DNA of 64,000 nucleotides from Paramacrobiotus metropolitanus (Eukaryota; Tardigrada; Eutardigrada; Parachela; Macrobiotidae), in assembly GCF_019649055.1 (NCBI RefSeq), contig NW_026570260.1:124001-188000 (forward strand). The letters are read 5' to 3'. This document shows positions 24,717-41,180 of the stretch, in pieces. Position 1 is the first letter of the stretch. Every line of letters begins with the position of its first letter. The notes beneath the pieces are model-generated. The model had not been told where the DNA came from. It did not search any database and saw only the letters and a list, made by a program, of their open reading frames with translations. The translations under genes and the position numbers were made by a program.

Positions 24717-27700
24717 TCACAATAAAGTCCCATGCTTGGCGGCGACATACTGCAGTATTCCATTAGGCGACAAAGTGCCCTTCCTATCACATGGTGTCGT
24801 CGTCTCGAAGACTGCCGTGAGATTGGGCGCCGTATGCGAACGATACATAGCGGCGCTGTCCTCTACAATTTGTGGTCGATTGCGCCGTAATACTTCCGAG
24901 TATTCGAGGGTCTTCAGCTCTGATTTGGGCGTCACTGGTTCGCAGCCGGGAGTAGCCAGCCCACGGGCCCGGATTCCGTCGGCCAGGGTTTCCACTTTAG
25001 GCGTTGGATCGCCGATGCGGCAGACTGGCCAGGGCGAACGTGCTGCTCTTGATCAGACTAGTGCGGCGGTCCACGGGGGAGAGAGTGGCGCTACTTGGTA
25101 GGGGCAGGGTCACCGGTCGGTTGGCGGCGTGTCTGGGTGGAACCGTCGTATCTGCAATAGTTTCACAATCCGCGAAAAATTCACTTTGGCGCACGATATG
25201 GACTGAAACATCGTCGGCCAGAACTGCATCGCGTGAATACTAACTACTCTGTATGTTCAAAACCAAATATGCTATGCGCAAAGGAAGGTTTCTGGTGCAT
25301 TGGAGTCGGAGTGCATAGGAGCGACCTATGTACAACCGTGTGTCCTTCCTACAGTACTTATGGATTCTGTTGGTTCTGCCACATTCTCTCATCCAATGCC
25401 GTAAATTTTTCACTTAATGTGAAGCGCTAATACTTTTGCTATAGTACCGTTACTCTTGTGTTTACGCAATCTCGAGAATTCGCTTCCTTACTTGTTCCGG
25501 GCTATTTCGATGCGGTTGCTTCCATTGCTTTATGTTTTAGGATACGACTTAGCATCAACCCTTGTTTTTTTGGATTTGTTTTTAGTAAAGGATACACTCA
25601 GCAAATTTAAGATAAATTTTGACGTTGTGTGACGTCAAGCTATCACTAGCCGGGATAATTATGAGTTCCGGCGAAAATGACAGAACCCATGGCTATTAAC
25701 TGGCGCCAACGAGCTGGCCGTGTGTCGCTTAAAAGTTATCTAATTCGCCAGCTAGAAATGCGAAATAGTTCAATCTTCAGTTTAAATGGCAAACACTCAC
25801 ATGTCTGCAGCATAATTTCCGAATAGCTGGGAGGCAGAATATCGCGCTGGATAGGCAACTCCGGCAGCGTAGTACACTGATCCGCCGTGGGCACCAGCGC
25901 CAATGCGGGATCCCAGTTGGATTCCCGTGCATCCATCCCGAACACTTTCAGCACATTATAATGCACGGTAGCTGTCTGAATGGACAGCGCAATGCGCAGT
26001 GGCGCCGCTAGGAGCAATAGGACGCAGACGATAAACATCCATCGCCGGCGCCACCACGGCAGTCTCTGTGGATCCCGGACGACGACCACCTAAAAAAAGT
26101 ATCCCATTTTTGAGCATATTTGTATCAGCAGCTTTCTTGTATAAACACAATGGATGGCGTAAGCGCGTGTTCAGCCGGCAAATTAAGATTTATTTCATGA
26201 TAGCGGGATGATCGAGCGCCCGGCACGCGTCTTCTTAAGCAGTTGGGGAAATCAGGATGACATTTATCGGGGCTGGGATGATCGCGGAATGAGGGAGAAA
26301 GAGCGTTTAAATGGGAATTAAATGCCATCTTCAGACTACTGTGTGTATGTGTGTGTGCATGTTGGTGTGTATTTAAGTAAGTCTCTACAAGACAAACGAC
26401 CTCATCAGGAAAATCAATATCCATCAGATCCATCCCCTCCCGCATCTCCATGTAGTCATCACGGGCTTCGTACTCCTGAAAGAACTGCTTCCGCTGCTCC
26501 TCAAACTCTTTAGCCGCTTCGCGGGTGAAGAAGACAAAGGATTTACTAAAGTGGATCCGGGCCATGGGCTCACTGTGCAATCCCTCCAGTTGGCTGGACA
26601 CATCGCGGAAACCGTGGCTGAGGAAGTTGTAGCGTCCGACGCCGCTGCAGCTGTTGATACGCCGATAGGAAACGTTGGAGTGGATGCGACTGCCGGCGGA
26701 GGCCGGTGAGGAGTTGGAGGAGTGGCCGTGACGGCAGGGGTATACGGCGTAATGGTACTGCAAAAAACAGACAAGAGGTCACGATATGCGCTTCTGCACG
26801 GTGAAGAGGTTTGTACTTGAAGGTCATCGTGGATGGTCTGGCCGTTGATATACTCGTATTAACTTTATCGTGCGTGAAGGATGGGCTCCGTTTAAAAAGC
26901 ATAAACTGTGCTGAAGCAGTAAGCTGTGTTGAAGAGTTTATAAGGAAAAAATGAGGATCTCAAGAGGATTACTTATTTAAGTATATTAGCAGCAGAATGG
27001 TGCATGTCTGCACTGCATGAGAAATCGCTTGACTGAACATAATTAACATCGGCTCACCAAAGATTTTCTTGCCACTTATTTTAAATTGTTGCGCTAAATT
27101 ACTACTAAAACACTTACGATTAGAACATACGTATATTATATAATCTTCTTAAAGGTCATCGAAAGTGGAAACAATAGCACTTCAAAACGAATCAAATCAC
27201 TATCTGCAACATACGTTTTGGTTAGAGTACATGCTAATCTATGACAATATCTATCAAGGTCTCTATTGTTTATTTACTCGTATGTATGCAGCATTCTTGG
27301 CTTTGTTTTATTTCCGTGAGCAGACATCTACAAATAAGCACTAAGTAGCGACTTAGTCAGCATCTGATGCCGGCGGAAAGTATTTAAAGGTTGCATTGAA
27401 TGCCGAACGGAAATTCACTCAGAGTTATTAGGAAGAAACCTTGCGCGTTAATGGGACATGCGAGAGAGGATAAGAGGGAGCACTGATATCCCTCCGGCTT
27501 TGACTGCGCACCACATCTACAAGTACGCACTGTGTCCACATGTATTCCGGGTTGGGTTTGATTGTGTTGACAGTAAATTTGCCTGGGCGATTAAAACACG
27601 CAGTTGGCTAATACGGTTGGCATGATAAATATATATGTCAGCAAACAAGAGGTTTGTTGCCCGTGTCTCTCCGTAGCTGTCTACTCTCTATGCACATTGC

Positions 27701-29105
27701 ACAGTTTGTTAAGGGAGATGGGACTATGGCAGTGTAGTGTTTGTGTTACTACGTTTGCATACTGACAATAGGGAAAGATCGCGCTGAGCATAGCCCGGGA
27801 CTTACACAAGTCACTTTCCACCAAACGATGGGCAGCGATCGTTTCATCTTATCGATCCACAGCTGAATTGATGGGATACTGATGGTAATCACGTCTTCCT
27901 GCTTGGAGTAGTACTGCCAGTTCTCCATTAGGTAGATTATGTAAAACAGTGATGCGAAGATGATCGGCACGGCTAGATATTTCTGTAATGGCAGACATTT
28001 ATCCATCTTATGCCGTTAAATGTCGTCCATTTAACGATCTTGTAAGTTGTACCAATAAAAATTTCCGAAAAATTTAAAACCCAGCTTTTGCCTTTTTGTA
28101 GAGCAATCCCAATCAAAAAACAAATTTCCTTATTTATGCGTTTAGATAATTAATAATTATTTATTTGGTCGGTTTTGTTTAAAAAATCAAAAATTGAAAA
28201 ACCTGTTTGTTTGTCCAGTAAAGCATTCACGAAGTACTAATAGCAAAGCGTGTGTTCATGGTATGCAATTCATAAGACCCATATAAGATCAGGGAGGGAA
28301 ATTGTTGGCACTTAATTTTCAGACGTACGCGGTGAAACACCTACTCTACAATCATTGTCGCTTATTTAGTAAAGCAGCGCATCCTTGTTACGAAAATGTC
28401 GGTATTTATTTTTTGTGCTTTCGGATTATTGAAAAACAAAACAAAATCATCATTACTTTTCCTGATAGACATACGTACTGTGCACTGATATTCGCCGTTC
28501 TCGTAATCGCTGTTCTTAAGGTCATCATCCCGCGCTAGTATTTGACACCATGTTGATACGGCAATGAAGGCTGCAATGTGAGAAGACGCAACACTCACAA
28601 ACATATAATGACAATGGCCCACTTGATTTACAGCCTGTCGTCCTGCACAATAGCGTGTAGTGCGCTTTAGGCCAACTAAGCGTATTGGACATGGTGTTAC
28701 ACGCCATACCGACAACCGTTCCCGATAGTAAGGCGCACTTGGCATTTCCGCTCTCAAATACAGCATGACAGAAGCTCTTGCGTTGCGGTTTTATCTATAC
28801 GGGAAACATAACATGAAAAACCGCATTGCAAATGATGCCTCAAGAGCGTGCTTAGCATAAGCATCTCCCGACGCGATCAATATAACGCATTACAATAGAG
28901 TGTTCGAAATTCACACGTCATTAAAATGCTCTTATATAAAATAACTGCTGTTAAAGCCGAATACTGTTTATAGTTTAAATAAAAAAAATGCGCGCCTTGA
29001 GACAATGGAAATTTAATCAAAACTTACCACTTCCGGTTGTAAATCTCCAAAGTTAGTGGTTGGTATGGAGATAACCGGCGACGTGGATTGGCTTGTCACC
29101 GGCAT
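24717..29105 (-). CDS. TMEM151: TMEM151-family transmembrane protein
   Basis: TMEM151 proteins are conserved animal membrane proteins expressed in the nervous system, of unclear biochemical role. Exons on the minus strand are 29105-29028, 28634-28479, 27982-27806, 26757-26401, 26089-25801 and a last one from 25223. Family features in order are two N-terminal membrane segments, ending in YLAVPIIFASLFYIIYLMEN (exon 3), PIVWWKVTC joined to YHYAVYPC (family: WWKAISYHY), the run HGFRDVSSQLEGL, ARIHFSKSFVFF, ARDDYMEMREGMDL, a third hydrophobic segment MFIVCVLLLLAAPLRIAL and the PPSYSE motif. In the last exon the frame continuing from PPSYSE stops at 24997 (427 residues). A second frame, open from about 25050 to 24717 (PTPKVETLADGI...), also looks coding, so a frame break near 25000-25050 may hide a longer C-terminus of about 515 residues. 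The first two exons are assigned by phase and weaker similarity. Confidence 0.85.
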
Positions 29106-32100
29106 TTTTATCCCGCGTGTATACAAAAGAGTGCAGTATGTGTGTATCGTATATCAGGATAAAGAAGGTTTGTGATCAATTAATCGTTTATGCGTGTAGT
29201 TAAGCGAATCATTCCTGTCCAGAGCGGGCGCATCTGTAGTATTAATCCAGTGAAGATTGCACCGTCTTGGGCATGCTTAGAAACGGGAATAAAAGACGGA
29301 GCTGGGAAATGGCGTTACGGATCGCTTGGTCGGCTATGTGGCTCTGCACAGCCATCCAGTCAGCCCAGCCCGGCACAGTCGGGATCATGCAGCAGCAGCT
29401 GCGGAAATGCAGAGAGCAACGCAGAAAATGTCTTGTTGCTCCCTTGATAATTAGGCCTGTGCGTATCTCCGGCTTAGCTGCGCCATTGATACGACTGCCA
29501 GTCACTTCAAGACGGGCTTACAGCATCCGTGATTCCCGGCGCATTCCCGGCGCATGCACTGTAGCAAGAAAATAGATGGTATTGGATTAATTTAGAATGG
29601 ATTGTGTTGGGATGGTCAGTGTTCAAGGGTCCTTGTACAGACTAGTAGTCATCACCAGTTTAACGAGACTTTCCGTATAATATATTTGGCAATATATATA
29701 CCACTATTTTGACCAAAAGACAAAGAACACCAATATAGTATTGCTGCGTTTTTAACACGATATATATACTGTAGTTTTGTTATTCAAGCTCAACATTACT
29801 GATTTGCTTGTAATTATAATTATCCGGCGCAGATTCATTGTTTCAGATTGAGACGTAATAATCCGAGGTCATACGCACCTTGCATTTGTCGTTACCTGTG
29901 TGTTTCTGACATTTGTGTTACCTGTGTGTTGTTAAATTTTAAGATGCAGCATGTCTTGTATCGCTGGAAATTTCCAGTCACTCCACTATCAGTCTCAAGA
30001 CAAAATAAATGTCATCCTAAGGTGGCATCAGATGTCGCTATACGCTTTCATCGCCCGAAACATCGTCATAATTAGCAGACCTCAAGCATATCCAGCTTTA
30101 TCATTCCCAGTCTGGTATTGCTTTAACAATTTTTTTGGTTCGAAGTCCAAAGAGATAAGCGATAACCAATAACAACACATACCGATAGACTTATGCGAGC
30201 GATGTTTGAATGCTACGCTTACTAGTCACGCATCACCGGTAAAATGCATTTATCGTAAGACGATTTGCATGAGCGGCACCGGAGACCCGAAGAGCAGTGA
30301 AGGGATAAAGAACGAGAAATAACAGGAAATTATATTGTCTTCAAGAATTCTGACTAAAAGATTTCATATTTTTCTTACAAAATAATTGTCGCTTTAAATT
30401 TTCTACAGAGAAGCTACGTATTACGCTGCTAATTGCACGCATAAAAGGGAAACAATTAGCGCGATGGATCAGAATGTTTTGCACCGCTCTTCTAAAAAAT
30501 ATACTGGGATGTTTTTCGCAAAGAAGGTTTCGCCTTTGTCAAAAAATAATTAATTAAGAAAATCAATTAACTAATTAAGCAGATCAGTTGCTAATTGAGT
30601 GTCAGTTCATTTTGTAGCGCTGAATTAGACTGGAAACGTTTACCGTTGTTAGCCTACATGGTAAAGCACATTTCTGAATTAATTAACGCAGTTTAAACTG
30701 TAACTGCAATTAACGTACGTAGATAAATTACCTAATAGCCTGATAATGGATTAATTTTTAATTGCTCATTTAGATGCTTATATATATGTATTAGAGTGTA
30801 TGTGCGTAGTAGACTGTTGTTTTCATGACTTGCATGTCTGATGCCGTGATGCGTATTTGCAAAACGGAGCTGTTCACGCGGGTATTTGTAAAACGTGCCG
30901 TATCTTTCCTTCGACCAGTTAAAAAGCAGATCGGTTCGGAATGTTATGAATCATAATCCTGGTCAAAACAATACCAGACCGGAGATAAGAAAGCCAGAAG
31001 TGATTGAGGACGCGTATTTATGACGAATTTTGAATAAGATGATTTTGACCGGTTACATTGCACTCAGTACCTGCAGCAGGAATACGAAAATTCGACGTCT
31101 TAAGTGCAGTGTGAACGGTATTTCGCCGCGGTCTTATCACGGTGCTGACTGCGGGTTTTTTCTTTCCGCACGAGTCAGTCATGTGACGATGGTTTATTTA
31201 CTGTTTTTATGAAATTAACATTATCTATGTTTTTCGGTTAAAATTGGTTGAGTCTTTTTGGACGGCTATAAAAAACCCTCTGGATGGTAACTGCTGCTGC
31301 AAATACTTGAGGGCAACTGTACCACAAATTTGGATTAGTGGGAGCAGGCCTAGGTCAGTCAACAGGGGTTGACAATTAAAGTAACTGCTTGTTGCATTGC
31401 TAACTGACGCTTCACATGAAACGCACCAAACTGGTGCCGGACTAACCTTCGAATGCAATTGCATTCATTCAGGACCCTGGCTGTGTAAATTAACTCGGTC
31501 ACTAAAGGTCACTGCACGCAAAATAGATTCCAATTGCCAAAGATTCCCCGACAAACTAGTTTAAAAAATTACTTGTTAACAAAGTAACTAACTGGCTAAC
31601 AAATTTCCATCTTTCATTATTTTCTTAGCCTGCACTATTTAGTAAAACAGCGGAGTGTCTGTGCTGTAAGGCTGTAAGCGTATCTGCGTATGTGCTGCTG
31701 CTTGGACAGTTTTGTCGACAACATCTTTTACCACATGCCTCGTCTTTCGAATTCGTTGGCAAAAAATGTGCTAGGGAAGTGCACCGCTTTATGACCGACG
31801 CGAAGCCAGAAACTGAATCATAATGAGAGTGTTTGGAGTTGCTGGTATCAGTGTGTACAATAATGTTATGGAGTTCAAAAATCGACATGTGATTCATGCT
31901 CATAATTTGATGCAGCCACACTAAGAATCTACGGCGTTATGCCTGGTAACGCGCTTCTCGGAAGTGGCAGAGGTCCTCGGCCAGGATTCGCGAAAACCGG
32001 GTATGAAACCGTGTGATTTAATACAGTATGATGTTGAAAGATTTAAATTACAGAGGCAGATAGGAAACCTCCTTTGCAGGAAAACAGTTGTTGGTAGGAG

Positions 32101-33367
32101 TAACGATTATCAAATTTCCAAGATAGTACAGAGTACGACACGAATCAGGCTGCGATGCTGTGCTACACTATGACGCGGTTGCCTTTCTCGACAGTATCCG
32201 TATAACCTCGACCAACTGACACATGAACTGATGTGACGTATCAAGCACGTAAATCGCTATCGGTAGGTGACAAATAAATTAAGTAGTTAAATTTAATGCG
32301 GAATTTACTTTTGATTTGAACTGTACGGAACTCCAATGACACGGATGCATCCCTTTAGGTGCCTAGATGATACAAAAGGAAGATGATTCAGCTGTCTGCA
32401 ATAATTTATTAGCTCACGAACAGTACTTGTACCAATGTTAACGAATTCTAATGGCACCAGCGATCGATAAGACCATGACGTACAGATGTTCTTATCAAGT
32501 TTCATGGCAGTATAGAGATGAAGAGGTTACCGGCAAAGCGTAAAGCGGCGGCATACCTACAATATACGGGAACGTTGGAGCAACTCGGTAAGTGTACTGC
32601 AGCTGTGCCTGTGTTGAATTCCGTACAAGTATTTTTAGAAGGGATCCCATTACGGCTGATCAAGTGGCTTACTTACAAAACTGTAGACCATGACCTTTCC
32701 CACTCTTCTTAGCTTGTATTTGTGTCGCTGACCTTATACAAATGACCGCGGCCAGCACCAGACGGGAATGGAAGATGACAAGCGTAGACATCCGCTAGGA
32801 CGATGATCATAACTGTGGCTTCTGTGGCTACGACACTGCCAGAATCACAGGAACACGAGCGGATGAATGCTTAGCTAGTCCACTGTCTGTACAATCAGCA
32901 GTGCGCCCATTTCAGCTGAAACCTCTCCACCAAATACTGCAACTTGAAACGCAACAAGCTTATTGCAGACCGGAGTTATAACGGTGCTATCTGTGGATTC
33001 AACCCGCATCGAACGCAACAGCTTCTCTATCCGAAAGAACCAGTCATTTAAAGACCGAGAAAAAGCCTTTTTCTGTGTGGCCATTTTAGTGACCGGCAGT
33101 ATAGTATTCTCGAACCTCGGCGGTGCTTTATTTTCTTTTTAGATGAGTTAGACTTGATGTTGTACAAATTACTACTCAGTACGTTTCTAATGAATTAATC
33201 GCCAACTTGAATGGCTAACAGTCACCCGTTGTCTCCCTTAATTCTGCTTAACTGAACAAACAGAGATACCAACTGGCAGTTACAACTAATTACACTACTT
33301 AGAAATGTTTGCACAAAATAATGCGAGAGACATATGCAGTTAATTGCATTAGTTGTATAAAACCAGT
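29106..33367. other. 4.3-kb gene-poor region
   Basis: This is the presumed promoter region of TMEM151 (minus strand) followed by AT-rich intergenic DNA. Open frames such as 29190-29447, 29267-29575, 31625-31921 (minus) and 31964-32173 lack domains, splice-linked partners and any protein-like composition. No RNA gene is recognisable. A small direct repeat (CATTCCCGGCG twice) occurs near 29530-29550. Confidence 0.5.
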
Positions 33368-35173
33368 TTAGCGAGAAGAGGATGGTTTCATTTCCATAAC
33401 AGCGTATCCCGCAGTGTGATGGCCAGTATTTCTTGCACTTGTGTTAAAGTAACCTGTCTGGTTTGTTGACCGCGTGGCTATCCAACGGGAGACAAGGAAA
33501 ATGGCGGGGCTCACCACCACGATGCTGTAGGCTGCAAATGCAATTCTGTACAGATAAGTCAAGAGAACATAAAGAAACAATAACTGCAGTTTGGAATGGC
33601 GATTTGCAAACCCCAAATATTTTGCCAGTCTTGGTACATTTTTTACCTGGCAGGATCAGTTTCTCGGTGAGGTCCGTCGAGTCTTCCGACGTAGCCCAGC
33701 TCCAATCGAACATATGCCTCAAGTGCAGAACGAAATATGGTGCTGCGCCCCAAAAGCGTTAATTAGAACAATGTTTTGTCAGCTGACAGTAACATTAACT
33801 TACTCCAACACAGACAAAATGCCCAGGCAGTGCAAAAGGTCATCCACACTCCCACTCGTCGTGTTGGCGGATGTGGTTGTGTCTCCGCAAAGCTGATGCA
33901 GAGGAGCACCGAGCAGGTGCAGATGGCAGCCAGCGGACCGAAGAAGGCCAGTGCAGCAAAGCTGGCGGTGTAATAATGTTCCTGCTGATCTGTGGAGAAT
34001 GAGCCAAAGGTTATGCACTGGTAGAAATCCCGGCACACCGGCGCTTGCATGACGTGAAAGATAATTGCCTACGAGCCCAGAATGTGATTGTTATAAAGTT
34101 GCAGTCGAGCACGGTTTTACTGAAAGCGTGAATTCAATGTAATGGAGAAAAACGCAAACCTGCGGAATTGCTCCGACTATCGCGATTACCCATGTTAAAC
34201 CGGCAATAATCCCGCCTCTTATTCGCTGCTGCCGACGGTTTTCTGCAGGGAAAAAGGCATTTGCGCATCCATCCACACTCATTCCAGCGACTGTCCAGGC
34301 AACGGCGTATACGCTGTGAAAACACAATCTGTTATTGGTGGCACCATAATCTGCCACGTTTAATGTTTATGATACATAGGTTACTGTACGAGGACATTTG
34401 GGTGCTGTGAACATACCCTGCACGATTAGGCTGCGATGAACAGCCGGCTAGATTTATAGCCGTTTGCATTCAGACTGTGATATCAGTAGCGTTGCGAGCT
34501 ACGGCTAACCAGCTGTTCATCGCAGCCTAATCGTGCAGGGTATGTTCACAGCACCCAAATGTCCTCGTACTTGATGGTCCGCTCAAGTTTGCAAAATGTT
34601 TTTATTTTTTGTTTAAGTTTTCAGCAAAATTTTTTTCAGACTTGTACTGCGCTCGTTTAGCAGCATACAGTGCATCCGGATACCTGTAACGATATTGAAG
34701 AGAAACAAATATGGGACGACCGCTGGCGACTGGACCTAATGACACAGTTTATACCATAGCGATCCTGTCGTACATGACACACAAGTGGTAATACAATAAT
34801 TATACTGTAATATGGTTATCGCTCACCCAATCATTTCCATCATTTTAACAAACTTGCATAAACCATTCCCGCCCATGAAACGTACGGTCAGCCTCCACGC
34901 CCCACCGGCAAATAGGTTAAACAACGCCATTACAACGTTGGCTACAGCCAGCTGTACGAAGAGGACGGAGTTGACAGATTGGCTGGAATCTCCGCGTCGC
35001 ACCGCCATCCAAGCCATGACGGTGTTGAGAAGCAAGGCCAAGGTTCCCATTGTAAAATAGACGCTGATTGCAGCGTAGTCGATCGTAATACTCGACATAA
35101 AACTGGCACAACTGGGATCGTCGTAGAGAGATACGTCATGGTGTCCATAGGAGATGTTGTCCATCGAAGACAT
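33368..35173 (-). CDS. Divergent GnRH/AKH/corazonin-class neuropeptide receptor (rhodopsin-type GPCR)
   Basis: A seven-pass receptor, probably for a GnRH-superfamily peptide. Exons on the minus strand are 35173-34827, 34313-34160, 34068-33804, 33742-33647 and 33531-33368, giving 341 residues with all phases closing. TM1 (YFTMGTLALLLNTVMAWMAV) and TM2 (VLFVQLAVANVVMALFNLF) are followed by WRLTVRFMGGNGLCKFVKMM with the TM3 disulphide Cys. The second loop FYQCITFGSFSTDQQEHYY resembles the QCVTFG motif of GnRH, AKH and corazonin receptors, and the exon 3-4 junction gives CWTPYFVLHL, a classic TM6 end. Departures from the class: the DRY/DRS position at the end of TM3 reads DGC (residues 130-132), and the TM7 NPxxY position reads SPAIF (295-299). 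The cytoplasmic tail is about 35 residues. Intron 1 holds a foldback element. Class membership is confident; the ligand is inferred. Confidence 0.82.
34386..34570. mobile_element. Foldback/MITE-like element with perfect 59-bp inverted arms
   Basis: Positions 34386-34444 (GTACGAGGACATTTGGGTGC...ATGAACAGC) are the exact reverse complement of 34512-34570. A 67-bp non-palindromic centre separates them. The element lies inside the first intron of the GPCR gene on the opposite strand. It has no coding capacity. Perfect arm identity suggests recent insertion or gene conversion. No clear target-site duplication is visible beyond the GTAC at the ends. Confidence 0.9.
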
Positions 35174-36861
35174 TCTTCTGCCGACGGATGCACAGAAACT
35201 TGTAAACAGATCGTAAAAACGGCATTAAAAATGTCTTAAATGACAGTTGGAATACTGGAGTAGGTGAACTGCAACACTGTTATGCTGAAGTGTGTGGCGA
35301 AGTAACACAATCACGCGAAAGTTATCAATATAAGATCTGTACACTCTGAGTGGCTTATTGAACCTATGACCTTTGTGCATGAACTTCAGAATGAGAAGTC
35401 AATGCCGTCGTGGTACGTTTGTGTTAGCGTTGTCATTCTTGGGTCCAGTATTAAGGTGAAATCTATTTCTTTAATGTTTCTTCATTACTATGTGATCCAT
35501 CTCTTTCAGTGTTTTCTTTTTGCCGATCCGCTGGACACTGTCTGTACGTGGCATTTAAGGCGTACCAGTATCATAGCTTTTTCATTTTATTTGCAATTCA
35601 ACATCGGCAACCATAAAGTACAAGCACACTTAGTAAAATATTTTTTTTACGGGCTAATTTATGCAGAACACAAGCAATTTGTGGCGGCCGTTTTCAGAAG
35701 TGCAAGGTTCATTCTGCGCTGTGGTAATGTAGATATGAAAGGACTTGTGAAAGAGCACAAAACAATCAATTTCAGCAAAACCAGGCGGCTTGCGGAAACA
35801 ACATAGTACTGTAGTTATGTTGCTTCAAAATTGATTGTCTTTTCCGGTGTTACTTGAGGACCTTTTTCGAATTTTGGGTTATTTTCACTCGCGGTCGGCC
35901 ACTCGTTATCTGTTCTGTGCGTGCATCACTATCCAGTCCGTCTGGTTAGCCCAGAGAAGTAAAGAAGATAAGCTGGCTTAGTAACATGTTGGCGATGTTG
36001 TTATTTTTGTAAAAGAAATTCAGAACGAATAATTTACCACTTCTTTGTCCAACTACAAAAATTACTACTGCCTAATCGCACCCGGTAGAAGAAACGCCTG
36101 ATGCAATAAACCAGGCCAGGTGAATTAGGCAGATTGCACTGGGACACGTATCCAAGGTACACGTGAAGTGCGGTGCTTTCAGCCACGCAAAAAAGAGTCG
36201 CGGGATACGTGGTATCCAGGTCACAGTACAAACGATTCAGTGCCGATTGCAATTTAAAATATTATTTCTTATTACGGATTTATCGGTTTATTTCATTTAT
36301 TATTTTATAAATATAAAAAAAACGAAAAGCATGATAACTGGGGCGATTGAAAGTCGATGTAATTAGGCAAAAACCCGCAAACCGGCACCGGCCTGATCGT
36401 CATCGTCTTCGACGTGAAGCGAAAGAGCGATTTCAGATCAGCGGCATCGCGCCACTAAATTTCCACTCTAAGTGTTAAATTCCTGCTCATTTCAAGCTTA
36501 AAGCCACGTTGACCAAACCCAGTACCAGAGCCTGCACAGTGTGCACACACATGAAGCAGCAATAATCTTTATTGAAACGTAAAAGAGCGGCATGCATGCA
36601 TGACTACAATCATGCAAATAAAAAGCACATAAACGGCGGTAAACCTACCATAAAAGATACAATCATAAACACAATAGTGCTACAGAATAAAAGCTTTCCG
36701 GCATCTGCCAGTCGCTGCCAGTTCGAAAAACGGGAAAGCATTCGGAAAATATAAACACTATAACCCGACCAACGCCGTCCATTGAACAGAACGGACTGGA
36801 CGCAATCACAAGGAAACGCACCAAAGAGGCTCGTCTGGCCAGCCTAGGCGCCACTGCTGCA
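35174..36861. other. Intergenic region, no recognised gene
   Basis: This holds the GPCR promoter side and the 3' region of the HECT ligase gene. An open frame at 35366-35806 (146 codons) has no domain and contains AT-rich runs. I do not call it a gene. Confidence 0.45.
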
Positions 36862-40845
<3,984 letters not shown>

Positions 40846-41145
40846 TTAAAACCTTCCCACCAGACCCCACTGCCCGCTCTTAGGTAAGCCCTCACACTGA
40901 CATACCACCAAAACACAGTCAACCCACTGCTGCAAGCGGATAACAGCGCATGGATCACAGTTTGCCAGTATCACCAGACCACAAACTTTCCACTGTCCCG
41001 AAGAACAATCGGCATAAATGATTAACAAGCTATCGACGATAGATCAATTACTAGGGAAACTGATGACACTTCGAAATTCGAAACAAAAAATAACGTATAA
41101 AGCACAAGCAGTAAATAAAGTTGTAAACGGGTCAAATAGTATAGT

Positions 41146-41180
41146 CAAATTTTAGGGTTTACAGTAAACCCTAAAATTTG
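41146..41180. repeat. Perfect inverted repeat, 17-base arms
   Basis: The arms are CAAATTTTAGGGTTTAC and its exact reverse complement, around a single A at 41163. Its function is unknown; it could be a hairpin or the remnant of a small element. Confidence 0.85.

Noticed and set aside
24688-25101. 137-codon open frame on the plus strand downstream of OATP
   Set aside because: It runs antisense to the TMEM151 C-terminal region, has no domain and no link to the OATP exons; best explained as a shadow.
29190-29575. Overlapping open frames upstream of TMEM151 on both strands
   Set aside because: Mutually overlapping, no domain; more likely untranslated leader or promoter DNA.
35366-35806. 146-codon open frame upstream of the GPCR
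   Set aside because: AT-rich composition, phenylalanine/tyrosine-heavy translation and no domain or splice partners; chance is likely.
41146-41180. TTTAGGG-containing hairpin as an interstitial telomere repeat
   Set aside because: Only one TTTAGGG unit per arm, no tandem array; it is simply an inverted repeat.
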